Source: Micromonospora_I sp040659735
GTDB lineage: Bacteria; Actinomycetota; Actinomycetes; Mycobacteriales; Micromonosporaceae
NCBI RefSeq assembly: GCF_040659735.1
Contig: NZ_JBFANZ010000010.1
Span: forward strand, 62,001-126,000
DNA: 64,000 nucleotides
Direction: 5' to 3'
The notes under the pieces were generated by a model. The model did no database searches and was not told where the DNA came from. It worked only from the letters and a program-made list of their open reading frames with translations. Made by a program: the position numbers and the translations under genes. Positions 1 through 6,691 of the stretch are shown here, one piece after another; the stretch's first letter is position 1, and every line of letters begins with the position of its first letter.

Positions 1-116
1 GCGTTCGCGTCCGCGGCCGCACGGGTGATGCCGGCGAGCAGGCCACCGTGGAACCGGCCGCCGAGATGCGGCGAGAGGACCCCGAGCGTCAGTTCTCTCG
101 GCACCGCGCCTCCCAT
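1..116 (-). CDS. Partial gene, N-terminus of a substrate-binding (LacI/periplasmic-binding-like) sensory protein
   Basis: An open minus-strand frame of 38 codons runs off the left edge of the window. The visible residues include ELTLGVLSPHLGGRFHGGLL followed by AGITRAA. This resembles the first strand and helix of the periplasmic-binding-protein-like sensor domains found in LacI-type and some diguanylate-cyclase or kinase proteins of actinomycetes. An ATG lies at 116-114. A GTG five codons in (104-102) has a better ribosome site (GGGAGG, 4 nt upstream), so either start is possible. It is divergent from ddl. The output domain lies outside the window, so the function cannot be assigned. Confidence 0.5.
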   Translation of the reverse strand, partial: MGGAVPRELTLGVLSPHLGGRFHGGLLAGITRAAADAN

Positions 117-790
117 GGTGAGCTCGGCCTGGGTTCAGCGGTGGCTGGCAGGCTCGGTTTTCCGAATTGTGGGTCAGTATGCCCGCTGTGATCATCGTTG
201 TGGCCGGCCACTTCGTTACCGCCCCGGCCTCCCCGGACGATCCGCGTGACCTGCGCGACCGGATGTCGCCGCGCTGGTGAGCCTTTCGCCATGACCCTTC
301 AGGCGGGGTTCGGCCCGGTCGAACGCGGCCGCCGCGCGCAACTACGCGGCCAGCCCCTTGTCCGGACGGTCGGGCCAGCTCTGCGGCGCGATGTCATCGC
401 GGGCGAGGGCGGCGCGGTGAAGCGCTCGCCGTACGAATGCGTTATCGATGCCCGGCGATTCTGTGAAGACGCGCTGGCTCTGCACGGGATCGCGACAGTC
501 TCAGCAGGATCACCCGAACGGGTGGACCCTCTCGCGCCCGCCCGAAGCTTGTTGATCATGAAGTCATCGCTGCGGATGCCCGCGATTTTCGCGGTAACTT
601 CATGATCAACGGGGGAGGAGTGGGGTACGGGCGTCCTTTTTCGTCACGTTCAGTGGCGCTCTTGGCTACCCGTCGTCCGGTCAGCTGCGCTCCCGGCGGT
701 CACGGCACGGCGGACGGCCACGCAGAGTAGGGTCTCCCCGGTGAGCGCGAGGAGTGTGCCCGGCGCGCTCCGCAGTCGGGAACGAAAGGC
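117..790. other. Intergenic region of about 670 bp with one palindromic element
   Basis: Several short frames are open here on both strands, but none has a ribosome site, a recognisable motif or consistent codon use, so I see no gene. The region holds the promoters of the divergent genes on either side. It also holds a 14-bp perfect inverted repeat at 551-564/597-610, listed separately, and the G-rich run just after it. Confidence 0.5.
551..610 (+). repeat. Palindromic intergenic element, GTTGATCATGAAGT subtype
   Basis: The left arm GTTGATCATGAAGT (551-564) is perfectly complementary to ACTTCATGATCAAC (597-610). The 32-nt centre contains a smaller CGCGA/TCGCG stem. A G-rich run (GGGGG, GGGG and GGG between 611 and 631) follows the right arm directly, and a run of five T follows shortly after. 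It shares the GT(C/T)GATCA core and the G-rich 3' flank with the GATCAAGG elements elsewhere in the window, but its loop differs. It may be a related subfamily. Confidence 0.7.
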
Positions 791-1897
791 ATGTCTGTGA
801 CGAGTCCCCGGAAGACCCGCGTCGCCATCGTCTTCGGCGGGCGCAGCCCCGAACACGGCATCTCCTGCGTGAGCGCCGGCAGCGTGCTGAGCGCTCTCGA
901 CCCGGACGAGTTCGAGGTCGTTCCGGTCGGCATCACCCGTGAGGGCGGCTGGGTCCTCGCCGGCGGCGACCCCGCACAGCTCGCGATCACCGAGCGGAAG
1001 CTGCCGGAGATCACCGCCGGGATCGGCAACGCCGTCATACTCCCCGGCGACCCGACCGGCCACGGTTTGATGGTGCTCGACCCGGCCGAGGGTCCGCGGG
1101 CGCTGGCCGACGTCGATGTGGTCTTCCCGGTGTTGCATGGCGCCTACGGCGAGGACGGCACGATCCAAGGGCTGCTGGAGATGGCCGGCATCCCCTACGT
1201 CGGCGCCAACGTCTTCGCCTCCGCCGCCGCCATGGACAAGGAGTTCACCAAGAAGCTCGCCACGGTCGAGGGGATCCCGGTGGGCCCCTACGCGGTGCTG
1301 CGGGCCGGGATGACGCTGTCGGAGGCCGACAAGGAGCGGCTCGGCCTGCCGGTGTTCGTCAAGCCGTCCCGCGCCGGCTCCTCGTTCGGCATCACGAAGG
1401 TCTCCGACTGGGACGACCTGGACGCGGCCGTCACCATGGCCCGCGAGATCGACCCGAAGGTGCTCGTCGAGGGGGCGATCATCGGTCGGGAGATCGAGTG
1501 CGGCGTGCTGGAGGGCGAGGCCGGCGGCGCGCCGGAGGCGTCGCTCCTGGCCGAGGTGCGGGTCGTCTCGGCCAACGACTTCTACGACTTCGAGGCCAAG
1601 TACCTCGATGACGCGTGTGAATACGAGATCCCGGCGCCACTGCCGGAGCACGTGACGCGGCAGATCCAGGAGTACGCCTGCCGCACGTTCACCGCGCTGG
1701 ACTGCGCCGGTCTCGCCCGGGTCGACTTCTTCGTCACCCCCGAGCTGGACATCTACCTCAACGAGATCAACACGATGCCCGGCTTCACCTCGACGTCGAT
1801 GTTCCCGCGGATGTGGGCGGCGACCGGCCTCGAATACCCGAAGCTGGTCAACCGGCTGATCCGCACCGCGCTGCGCCGCGGCACCGGCCTGCACTGA
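791..1897 (+). CDS. ddl: D-alanine--D-alanine ligase
   Basis: This cytoplasmic ATP-grasp enzyme joins two D-alanines for the peptidoglycan pentapeptide. The protein is 368 residues, the usual length. Visible are the N-terminal FGGRSPEHGIS loop (15-25), HGAYGEDG (116-123), the ATP-binding KPSRAGSSFG (191-200) and the C-terminal Mg-binding loop EINTMPGFTSTSM (325-337). The ATG at 791 is chosen because the sequence MSVTSPRKTRVAIVFGG matches the normal family start and a GAAAGG lies just upstream. It stands alone on the plus strand and converges with the DUF3515 gene. Its position near thiL and a DUF3515 gene matches other actinomycetes. Confidence 0.97.
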   Translation: MSVTSPRKTRVAIVFGGRSPEHGISCVSAGSVLSALDPDEFEVVPVGITREGGWVLAGGDPAQLAITERKLPEITAGIGNAVILPGDPTGHGLMVLDPAEGPRALADVDVVFPVLHGAYGEDGTIQGLLEMAGIPYVGANVFASAAAMDKEFTKKLATVEGIPVGPYAVLRAGMTLSEADKERLGLPVFVKPSRAGSSFGITKVSDWDDLDAAVTMAREIDPKVLVEGAIIGREIECGVLEGEAGGAPEASLLAEVRVVSANDFYDFEAKYLDDACEYEIPAPLPEHVTRQIQEYACRTFTALDCAGLARVDFFVTPELDIYLNEINTMPGFTSTSMFPRMWAATGLEYPKLVNRLIRTALRRGTGLH

Positions 1898-1939
1898 GGT
1901 GCACGCCGATGGCTCGCCGTGGCGGGCCGTCCCTGCCGA

Positions 1940-2524
1940 TCACCCGCCGCAGCCGGTCGGGATGGTCTTCGCCGACGGCACCGCCGCGATCACCGGGGCG
2001 GAGAACGGGATCACCCACTGCCCCGGCTCGTCGTACGTCTTCGGCACCGTCACCTGCACCGGCACCTCCCGGTCGACCGTCGTCCAGACCGTTGCGTCCG
2101 GACGGTCCCCGGCATGCCAGCAGACCCGGTCGAGCGGGTAGACGATGTCGGTCGGCGGGAACGAGGGGAGGGGTATGCCACACGCCATGGTGATCGCCGG
2201 ATCGCCGTACGCCGCGTTCTGCTCGTGCCCCCCGGTGACGGTTCGCTGCGGCAGATCGCGAAGCTGCGCCGGCAGCCGTGACAACAACGCCCGGCAGACG
2301 GTCGCCGCCCGCTCGTCCAGCGGCGGAGCGGCCATCGAGACCGGCGAGGTCGACTGCGGCCGGGGCGTCGCCGACGTCGACGGCGCGGCGGGCTCGGCCG
2401 GGTTGAGCCGGCTGAAGGCGACGACCGCGATCAGTGCGGTGAGCGGCACGGCCACGACGGTGGCCCAGATCGCCGCCTGCCGGGTGGTGCGGTCGGAGCG
2501 CCGGGCCTTGACGGAGTCGTCCAT
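1940..2524 (-). CDS. DUF3515 membrane-anchored protein
   Basis: The protein has 194 residues. A basic N-terminus is followed by one hydrophobic segment (about 18-38), then a Pro/Ser/Thr-rich linker (42-65) and an extracellular domain with Cys residues near 77, 114, 134 and 192. The layout and the GCG tail fit DUF3515, whose function is unknown. In mycobacteria a family member also sits beside ddl. The ATG at 2524 directly abuts the stop codon of the upstream Lrp-like gene (TAAATG), so the two are probably co-translated. It converges on ddl with 42 bp between and no obvious terminator hairpin. Confidence 0.8.
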   Translation of the reverse strand: MDDSVKARRSDRTTRQAAIWATVVAVPLTALIAVVAFSRLNPAEPAAPSTSATPRPQSTSPVSMAAPPLDERAATVCRALLSRLPAQLRDLPQRTVTGGHEQNAAYGDPAITMACGIPLPSFPPTDIVYPLDRVCWHAGDRPDATVWTTVDREVPVQVTVPKTYDEPGQWVIPFSAPVIAAVPSAKTIPTGCGG

Positions 2525-2758
2525 TTACAGGTGGACCACGGAACAGGTGAGGGTGCGCGTGATGCCGGGCACCATCTGCACCTTGCTCACGATCAGCTTG
2601 CCGAGCTCGTCGACGGTGCGCGCCTCGGTGAGCACCACCACGTCGTACGGGCCGGTCACCGCGTCGACCCGGACCACGCCCGAGATATCCGCGATCGATC
2701 CGGCCACGTCACGTGCCCTTCCGACCTCGGTCTGGATGAGGATGTACGCCTGGACCAC
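2525..2758 (-). CDS. Stand-alone Lrp/AsnC ligand-binding (RAM) domain protein
   Basis: This 77-residue protein (MVQAYILIQTEVGRARDVAG at the N-terminus) consists only of the alpha/beta RAM domain that binds amino acids in Lrp/AsnC regulators. It has no helix-turn-helix, so it cannot bind DNA by itself. The segment VTGPYDVVVLTEA is the typical RAM core. Such stand-alone domains form dimers or decamers and may sense a small molecule or modulate a full-length Lrp; that role is inferred from the family. It is first in a two-gene unit with the DUF3515 gene. Confidence 0.85.
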   Translation of the reverse strand: MVQAYILIQTEVGRARDVAGSIADISGVVRVDAVTGPYDVVVLTEARTVDELGKLIVSKVQMVPGITRTLTCSVVHL

Positions 2759-2826
2759 GAGCCCACTCCTATCCGCCGCCGGGAGCGGCTCGCCCGTGAA
2801 ACTACCGTACGGAGCAGGGCGGATTC

Positions 2827-2876
2827 ATGACGGTGCCCGAGGGAGGCAAGCGATGACCGAGCGCGACGCGGCATGA
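2827..2876 (+). other. Two upstream micro-ORFs (9 and 7 codons) chained by ATGA overlaps
   Basis: An ATG at 2827 opens a 9-codon frame, MTVPEGGKR, whose TGA (2854-2856) overlaps the ATG of the next frame at 2853. That second frame, MTERDAA (2853-2876), has a strong GGGAGG ribosome site 6 nt upstream, and its TGA overlaps the ATG at 2873 of the 44-codon frame listed next. The arrangement is seen directly. Translation of these peptides is inference. Confidence 0.35.
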
Positions 2877-3007
2877 GCGTGCGGATCGGCCAGTTCGATG
2901 CGGTGCCGGCGCATGCAGCGGGGGTACGGCCGACGGCCCGCCGCCGGGTGCGGTGGTCCGTATTCTCCTTACCGGCGGTCGACATGCGAGACGGGGCGGG
3001 TGCATGA
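2873..3007 (+). CDS. Possible 44-residue small protein translationally coupled to thiL
   Basis: The frame runs from an ATG that overlaps the preceding micro-ORF stop (ATGA) to a TGA (3005-3007) that overlaps the thiL ATG at 3004. The peptide begins MSVRIGQFDAVPAHAAG and is Arg-rich in the middle. It has no ribosome site of its own, so it would need coupling from the micro-ORF before it. I do not recognise a family. It may be a leader ORF whose translation delivers ribosomes to thiL rather than a functional protein, or it may be chance. Confidence 0.3.
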   Translation: MSVRIGQFDAVPAHAAGVRPTARRRVRWSVFSLPAVDMRDGAGA

Positions 3008-3942
3008 GCCTGGCGAGAACGGGCGAGTTCGGTCTCATCGCCCGGGTCACCGCACGCCTTCCGGTGGGGCCGACGTGTCTGCTGGGGCCCGGCGACGACG
3101 CCGCTGTGGTGGCCGCCTCCGACGGCCGGGTGGTCGCCTCGACCGACGTGCTGGTCGAGGGGCGGCACTTCCGACGCGACTGGTCCAGTGCCGTCGACGT
3201 CGGGCACCGCGCGGCCGCCGCCAACCTGGCCGACATCGTCGCGATGGGCGCCGTCCCGACGGCGCTTCTCGTCGCGCTCTGCGCCCCGCCCGGACTCGAT
3301 GTCCGCTGGGCCGAGGACCTCGCCGACGGACTCGCCGGGGAGGCGGCCAAGGTGGGCGCGAGCGTGGTCGGGGGCGACATGTCCGCCAGCCCCACGCTCA
3401 CCATCGCCGTCACGGCGCTCGGCGATCTGCACGGCGCCGCCCCCGTGCTGCGCAGCGGCGCCCGCGCCGGTGACGTGGTCGCGCTCGCCGGTCGGCTCGG
3501 GTACGCCGCCGCCGGCTACACCGTGCTGTCGCGCGGCTTCCGTACGCCCAAGCTGCTCGTCGAGGCGTACCGCCGTCCGGAGGTCCCGTACGCGGCGGGT
3601 CCGCGGGCCGCGCGGGGTGGGGCCACGTCCATGATCGACATTTCGGACGGGCTCGTGGCCGACCTCGGACACATCGCCACCGCCAGCCGGGTCGGCATCG
3701 ACCTGCGGCGGGACGTGTTCGAGGTGCCCCGCCAGATGCGGGACGCGGCGCACGCCCTCGGCGTCGATCCGTACCTGTGGGTGCTCGGTGGCGGCGACGA
3801 CCACGCGCTGGCCGCGACGTTCCGCGACGACGCGCCACTGCCGGAGGGGTGGCGGCAGATCGGTCATGTCATCGAGGGGAGCGCGGTGACGGTGGACGGC
3901 AGGGCGCACAAGGGCGCCGCGGGCTGGGACCACTTCCGGTAG
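3004..3942 (+). CDS. thiL: Thiamine-monophosphate kinase
   Basis: ThiL phosphorylates thiamine monophosphate to thiamine pyrophosphate with ATP, the last step of the pathway. The 312-residue protein shows the AIRS-like fold motifs: GPGDDAAV (28-35), a Mg/ATP-binding segment with STDVLVEGRHF, GGDMSASP in the middle, the ISDGLVADLGHI segment and a late GGGDDHAL. The ATG at 3004 is preferred over a GTG at 2953 because MSLARTGEFGLIARVTARLP is where family similarity begins. The site upstream of 3004 is weak, which fits coupling from the overlapping small ORF. Its place near ddl is conserved in actinomycetes. Confidence 0.92.
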   Translation: MSLARTGEFGLIARVTARLPVGPTCLLGPGDDAAVVAASDGRVVASTDVLVEGRHFRRDWSSAVDVGHRAAAANLADIVAMGAVPTALLVALCAPPGLDVRWAEDLADGLAGEAAKVGASVVGGDMSASPTLTIAVTALGDLHGAAPVLRSGARAGDVVALAGRLGYAAAGYTVLSRGFRTPKLLVEAYRRPEVPYAAGPRAARGGATSMIDISDGLVADLGHIATASRVGIDLRRDVFEVPRQMRDAAHALGVDPYLWVLGGGDDHALAATFRDDAPLPEGWRQIGHVIEGSAVTVDGRAHKGAAGWDHFR

Positions 3943-3980
3943 CCCGCCGGACAGCTTTCGTAAGGCCCGGACGCCGGTCG

Positions 3981-3986
3981 TACCCT
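3981..3986 (+). promoter_or_regulatory. Candidate -10 box for a leaderless GNAT transcript
   Basis: TACCCT lies 6 nt before the GTG at 3993. That places the expected transcription start at or next to the start codon, and there is no ribosome site. No clear -35 box is visible. Confidence 0.4.
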
Positions 3987-3992
3987 TTACGG

Positions 3993-4460
3993 GTGAGTGA
4001 TATCGAGATCCGCGTGGTGCGCTTCGACTCCCCGGTCGCGCAGCAACTGGTCGTCGCGGCGATGGCCGATCTGGGGGAGCGGTACGGCGGCAGCGGTGAC
4101 GACACCCCGGTGGACGCCGCCGACTTCGAGCCGCCGGCGGGGACGTTCCTCGTCGCGTACCTGGCCGGCGAACCGGTCGGCTGCGCCGGCTGGCGCAGCC
4201 ACGGCGACTCCGGCGAGGTCGCGGAGCTCAAGCGGATGTACACGGCCCCCGCCGTGCGCGGGCGGGGCGTGGCACGGTCGGTGCTCGCCGCCGTGGAGCA
4301 GTCGGCGCGTGACCAGGGACGCAAGCGGATCGTCCTGGAGTGCGGCGACAAGCAGCCCGAGGCGATCGCGATGTACCGCTCCTGCGGGTACGAGCGGATC
4401 GAGAACTTCGGCTACTACCGCGACTCGCCCAACTGCATCTCGTTCGGCCGTACCCTCTGA
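3993..4460 (+). CDS. GNAT-family N-acetyltransferase
   Basis: The 155-residue protein has the Gcn5-related acetyltransferase fold. The acetyl-CoA pyrophosphate-binding motif RGRGVA is at about 89-94, preceded by the beta-4 strand LKRMYTAPAV, and the C-terminal AIAMYRSCGYERIENFGYY forms the final strand-helix elements. The substrate cannot be predicted. The GTG at 3993 is chosen because it begins the domain-length protein and follows a -10-like TACCCT. The open frame continues upstream into thiL, but that part has no family similarity. It ends before a strong bidirectional terminator shared with rpmB. Confidence 0.85.
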   Translation: MSDIEIRVVRFDSPVAQQLVVAAMADLGERYGGSGDDTPVDAADFEPPAGTFLVAYLAGEPVGCAGWRSHGDSGEVAELKRMYTAPAVRGRGVARSVLAAVEQSARDQGRKRIVLECGDKQPEAIAMYRSCGYERIENFGYYRDSPNCISFGRTL

Positions 4461-4515
4461 CGGCTCCGCCTGATCGCCCATACGCGTGCGGGATTGTCCG
4501 TGATCGAGACAGACA

Positions 4516-4552
4516 CACTCAGCCGCCGGGTCATCGACCCGGCGGCTGAGTG
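4516..4552. terminator. Bidirectional intrinsic terminator between the acetyltransferase gene and rpmB
   Basis: A 17-bp perfect stem (CACTCAGCCGCCGGGTC at 4516-4532, complement at 4536-4552) encloses a 3-nt ATC loop. It sits between two convergent genes. There is no strong T-run, as is common in actinomycetes. Confidence 0.85.
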
Positions 4553-4577
4553 AAAGGTACGGCGACGCGCGGACGCG

Positions 4578-4769
4578 TCAGGCGCGCACGACCTTGCCGG
4601 CCTTGATGCAGGAGGTGCAGACCTGCATCTTACGGGTGTTGCCACCTCCGGCGGGGGTGCGCACCGACTGGATGTTCGGGTTCCAGCGGCGGTTGGTCCG
4701 CCGGTGCGAGTGGGACACGTTGTGGCCGAAGCCCGGTCCCTTGCCACAGACGTCGCAGACGCTAGCCAC
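4578..4769 (-). CDS. rpmB: 50S ribosomal protein L28, zinc-ribbon form
   Basis: This 63-residue protein of the large subunit begins MASVCDVCGKGPGFGHNVSH. Two Cys pairs, C5/C8 and C51/C54, make the zinc ribbon of the C+ paralogue. Many actinobacteria also encode a Cys-less copy that replaces it under zinc limitation; such a copy is not in this window. The ATG at 4769 has an AGGAGT upstream on the minus strand. It is transcribed away from dak, and the intervening 305 bp hold a palindromic element. Confidence 0.97.
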   Translation of the reverse strand: MASVCDVCGKGPGFGHNVSHSHRRTNRRWNPNIQSVRTPAGGGNTRKMQVCTSCIKAGKVVRA

Positions 4770-4923
4770 GGGTTTACTCCTGGGATTGATCGTTCATGGG
4801 GTCGCCGAGGAATGCTGCCCGGGCAACCTGGCCAGGTTACCCGATGCGCAGGGCAACCGGCCAATCGGCTCCCAGCAGGCCCCGCCGTGCCAGACGCCCC
4901 GCTGTCGAACGCGGAAATGCGCG

Positions 4924-4983
4924 TCGATCAAGGACGTATTCGCACGAACGAAGATCAAACAATGAGAACACGTCCTTGATCGA
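4924..4983 (+). repeat. GATCAAGG palindromic element, copy A
   Basis: The arms TCGATCAAGGACGT (4924-4937) and its perfect complement (4970-4983) extend imperfectly inward for about 8 more pairs. The loop holds AGATCAAAC (4952-4960), the asymmetric mark of plus orientation. A G-rich stretch with about seven G-tracts follows (4993-5046). Unlike the other copies there is no extra half-arm in front. It lies between the divergent 5' ends of rpmB and dak. Confidence 0.85.
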
Positions 4984-5061
4984 TACGAAGAGGAGGGGAC
5001 GGGCACGGGAAGGCGGCGGGGACGCGGGGCGGCGTGGGGGGCGGGTGTCGGTGCGCGCAAG

Positions 5062-5067
5062 TAGGCT
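5062..5067 (+). promoter_or_regulatory. Candidate -10 box for a leaderless dak transcript
   Basis: TAGGCT lies 7 nt before the GTG at 5075, and no ribosome site is present in between. No convincing -35 box is seen. Confidence 0.4.
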
Positions 5068-5074
5068 TCTGGCC

Positions 5075-6691
5075 GTGCTGGAGACCCTCGATGCCGCCGC
5101 CGTGCGACGGTGGTGCGCGGGCGGGCTGGAGGCGTTGAAGCGGCATCAGGGCGAGATCGACGAGCTCAACGTCTATCCCGTGCCAGACGGCGACACCGGC
5201 ACCAACCTCGTGCTGACCCTCGCCTCCGCCCACCAGGCCCTCGCGCGGGATCTCGACAACTCCCCCGAGGGCGCGCGCACGCCGCACGGTCACGTCCTCC
5301 GGCTGATGGCGCGTGGCGCGCTGCTCGGCGCGCGGGGCAACTCCGGCGTGATCGTGTCGCAGATACTGCGCGGGATCGCCGACGCGCTCGCCGGCACCGC
5401 CACGATCCGCGGCCGGGCACTGGCCGGGGCGCTCCGCGCGGCGACGACGGCGGCCTACGCCGCGGTGGCCAAGCCGGTCGAAGGCACCCTGCTCACCGTG
5501 GTCACGGCGGCGGCGACAGCGGCGGAGGCGGCCGACTCCGACGATCTCTGCACGGTGGTGCGCGCCGCCGCGGGCGCCGCGGCGGACGCGCTGGCCCGCA
5601 CGCCTGAGCAGTTGCCCGAACTCGCCCGGGCCGGGGTCGTCGACGCGGGCGGGCGCGGTCTCTGCGTGTTGCTCGACGCGCTGGTCGAGGTCGTCAGCGG
5701 TGAGGAGCAACCCCGGCCCGCGCCCGCGTCGCCCGCCGCCCGCCCCCCGGCCATCGCCGCGCGGGAGACCGGCTCCCCGGAGTACGCCTACGAGGTGCAG
5801 TTCCTGCTCGACGCGGAGGAAGCCGCGGTCGGCCGACTCCGGACGCTGCTCGACGGGCTCGGTGACTCGCTCGTGGTGGTGGGGACCGGTGAGGGCGAGC
5901 CGCCGACCTGGCAGGTGCATGTCCACGTCAACGATGTCGGCGCGGCGCTGGAGGCCGGGATCGTCGCCGGCCGGCCCCATCAGATCTCGGTGACCCGGTT
6001 CGAGGACCGGGTCGCGCCGCGACCGGTCGGCCCCGGGCCGCAGGCGCGCGCCGCCGTGGTGGTCGCCGCGGGCGACGGGATCGCCCGGATTCTCACCGAC
6101 GAGGGCGCCACCGTCGTTCCCGGCAACCCCTCCACCGGTGAGCTTCTCGACGCGATCCGCGCCACCCGCGCCGCCCGGGTCGTGGTCCTGCCCAACGATC
6201 CCAACACCCAGGCGGTGGCGAGCGCCGCGGCCCGCGAGGCGCACGCGCTCGGGCTGCGGGTGAGCGTCGTGCCGACCCGCTCGCCGGTGCAGGCGCTCGC
6301 CGCGCTGGCCGTCCGCGACGCCGAGCGGCGCTTCGAAGACGACGTGATCGCCATGGCCGAGGCCGCGGGCGCCTGCCGTTACGCAGAGGTCTGCTACGCC
6401 AGCCGCGAGGCGCTGACCATCGCCGGTCCGTGCCATCCCGGCGACGTACTCGCCCTCGTGGAGGGCGAGGTCCACCTGGTCGGCACGGCGCTGGTCGAGA
6501 CCACCCGCGCCCTGCTCGACCGGATGCTCGGCGGCGGCGGCGAGCTCGTCACGCTGCTGCTCGGCGCGCAGGCCCCGGATGGCCTCGCCGACGCCGTCCG
6601 CGCGCACCTCACCGAGCACTGGCCCTTCGTCGAGGTGCACAGCTACGACGGCGGACAGCCGTTCTACCCGTTGCTGATAGGGATCGAATGA
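5075..6691 (+). CDS. DAK (DhaL) domain / DegV-like kinase-family protein, FakA-like
   Basis: The 538-residue cytoplasmic protein joins an N-terminal DhaL-type nucleotide-binding domain to a C-terminal DegV-like region. The DhaL domain has YPVPDGDTGTN near 34-44 with the Asp residues that hold Mg-ATP, then GARGNSGVIVSQILRG. By family it resembles FakA, the ATP subunit of fatty-acid kinase that works with a FakB lipid-binding partner, but the substrate is not shown here. The GTG at 5075 gives the usual VLETLDAAAVRRW start; in-frame GTG codons at 5045 and 5051 are alternatives. It overlaps recG by ATGA, an order also seen in mycobacteria. Confidence 0.88.
   Translation: MLETLDAAAVRRWCAGGLEALKRHQGEIDELNVYPVPDGDTGTNLVLTLASAHQALARDLDNSPEGARTPHGHVLRLMARGALLGARGNSGVIVSQILRGIADALAGTATIRGRALAGALRAATTAAYAAVAKPVEGTLLTVVTAAATAAEAADSDDLCTVVRAAAGAAADALARTPEQLPELARAGVVDAGGRGLCVLLDALVEVVSGEEQPRPAPASPAARPPAIAARETGSPEYAYEVQFLLDAEEAAVGRLRTLLDGLGDSLVVVGTGEGEPPTWQVHVHVNDVGAALEAGIVAGRPHQISVTRFEDRVAPRPVGPGPQARAAVVVAAGDGIARILTDEGATVVPGNPSTGELLDAIRATRAARVVVLPNDPNTQAVASAAAREAHALGLRVSVVPTRSPVQALAALAVRDAERRFEDDVIAMAEAAGACRYAEVCYASREALTIAGPCHPGDVLALVEGEVHLVGTALVETTRALLDRMLGGGGELVTLLLGAQAPDGLADAVRAHLTEHWPFVEVHSYDGGQPFYPLLIGIE

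Noticed and set aside
837..866. Gly at position 23 of Ddl where E. coli DdlB has a substrate-binding Glu
   Set aside because: Small residues are usual at this place in actinobacterial Ddl as far as I know (EHAIS/EHGIS), so it is not a defect.
650..1894. 414-codon open frame antisense to ddl
   Set aside because: It mirrors the ddl codons (GC-rich third positions make opposite frames stay open) and has only Arg/Gly/Asp-rich sequence without family motifs.
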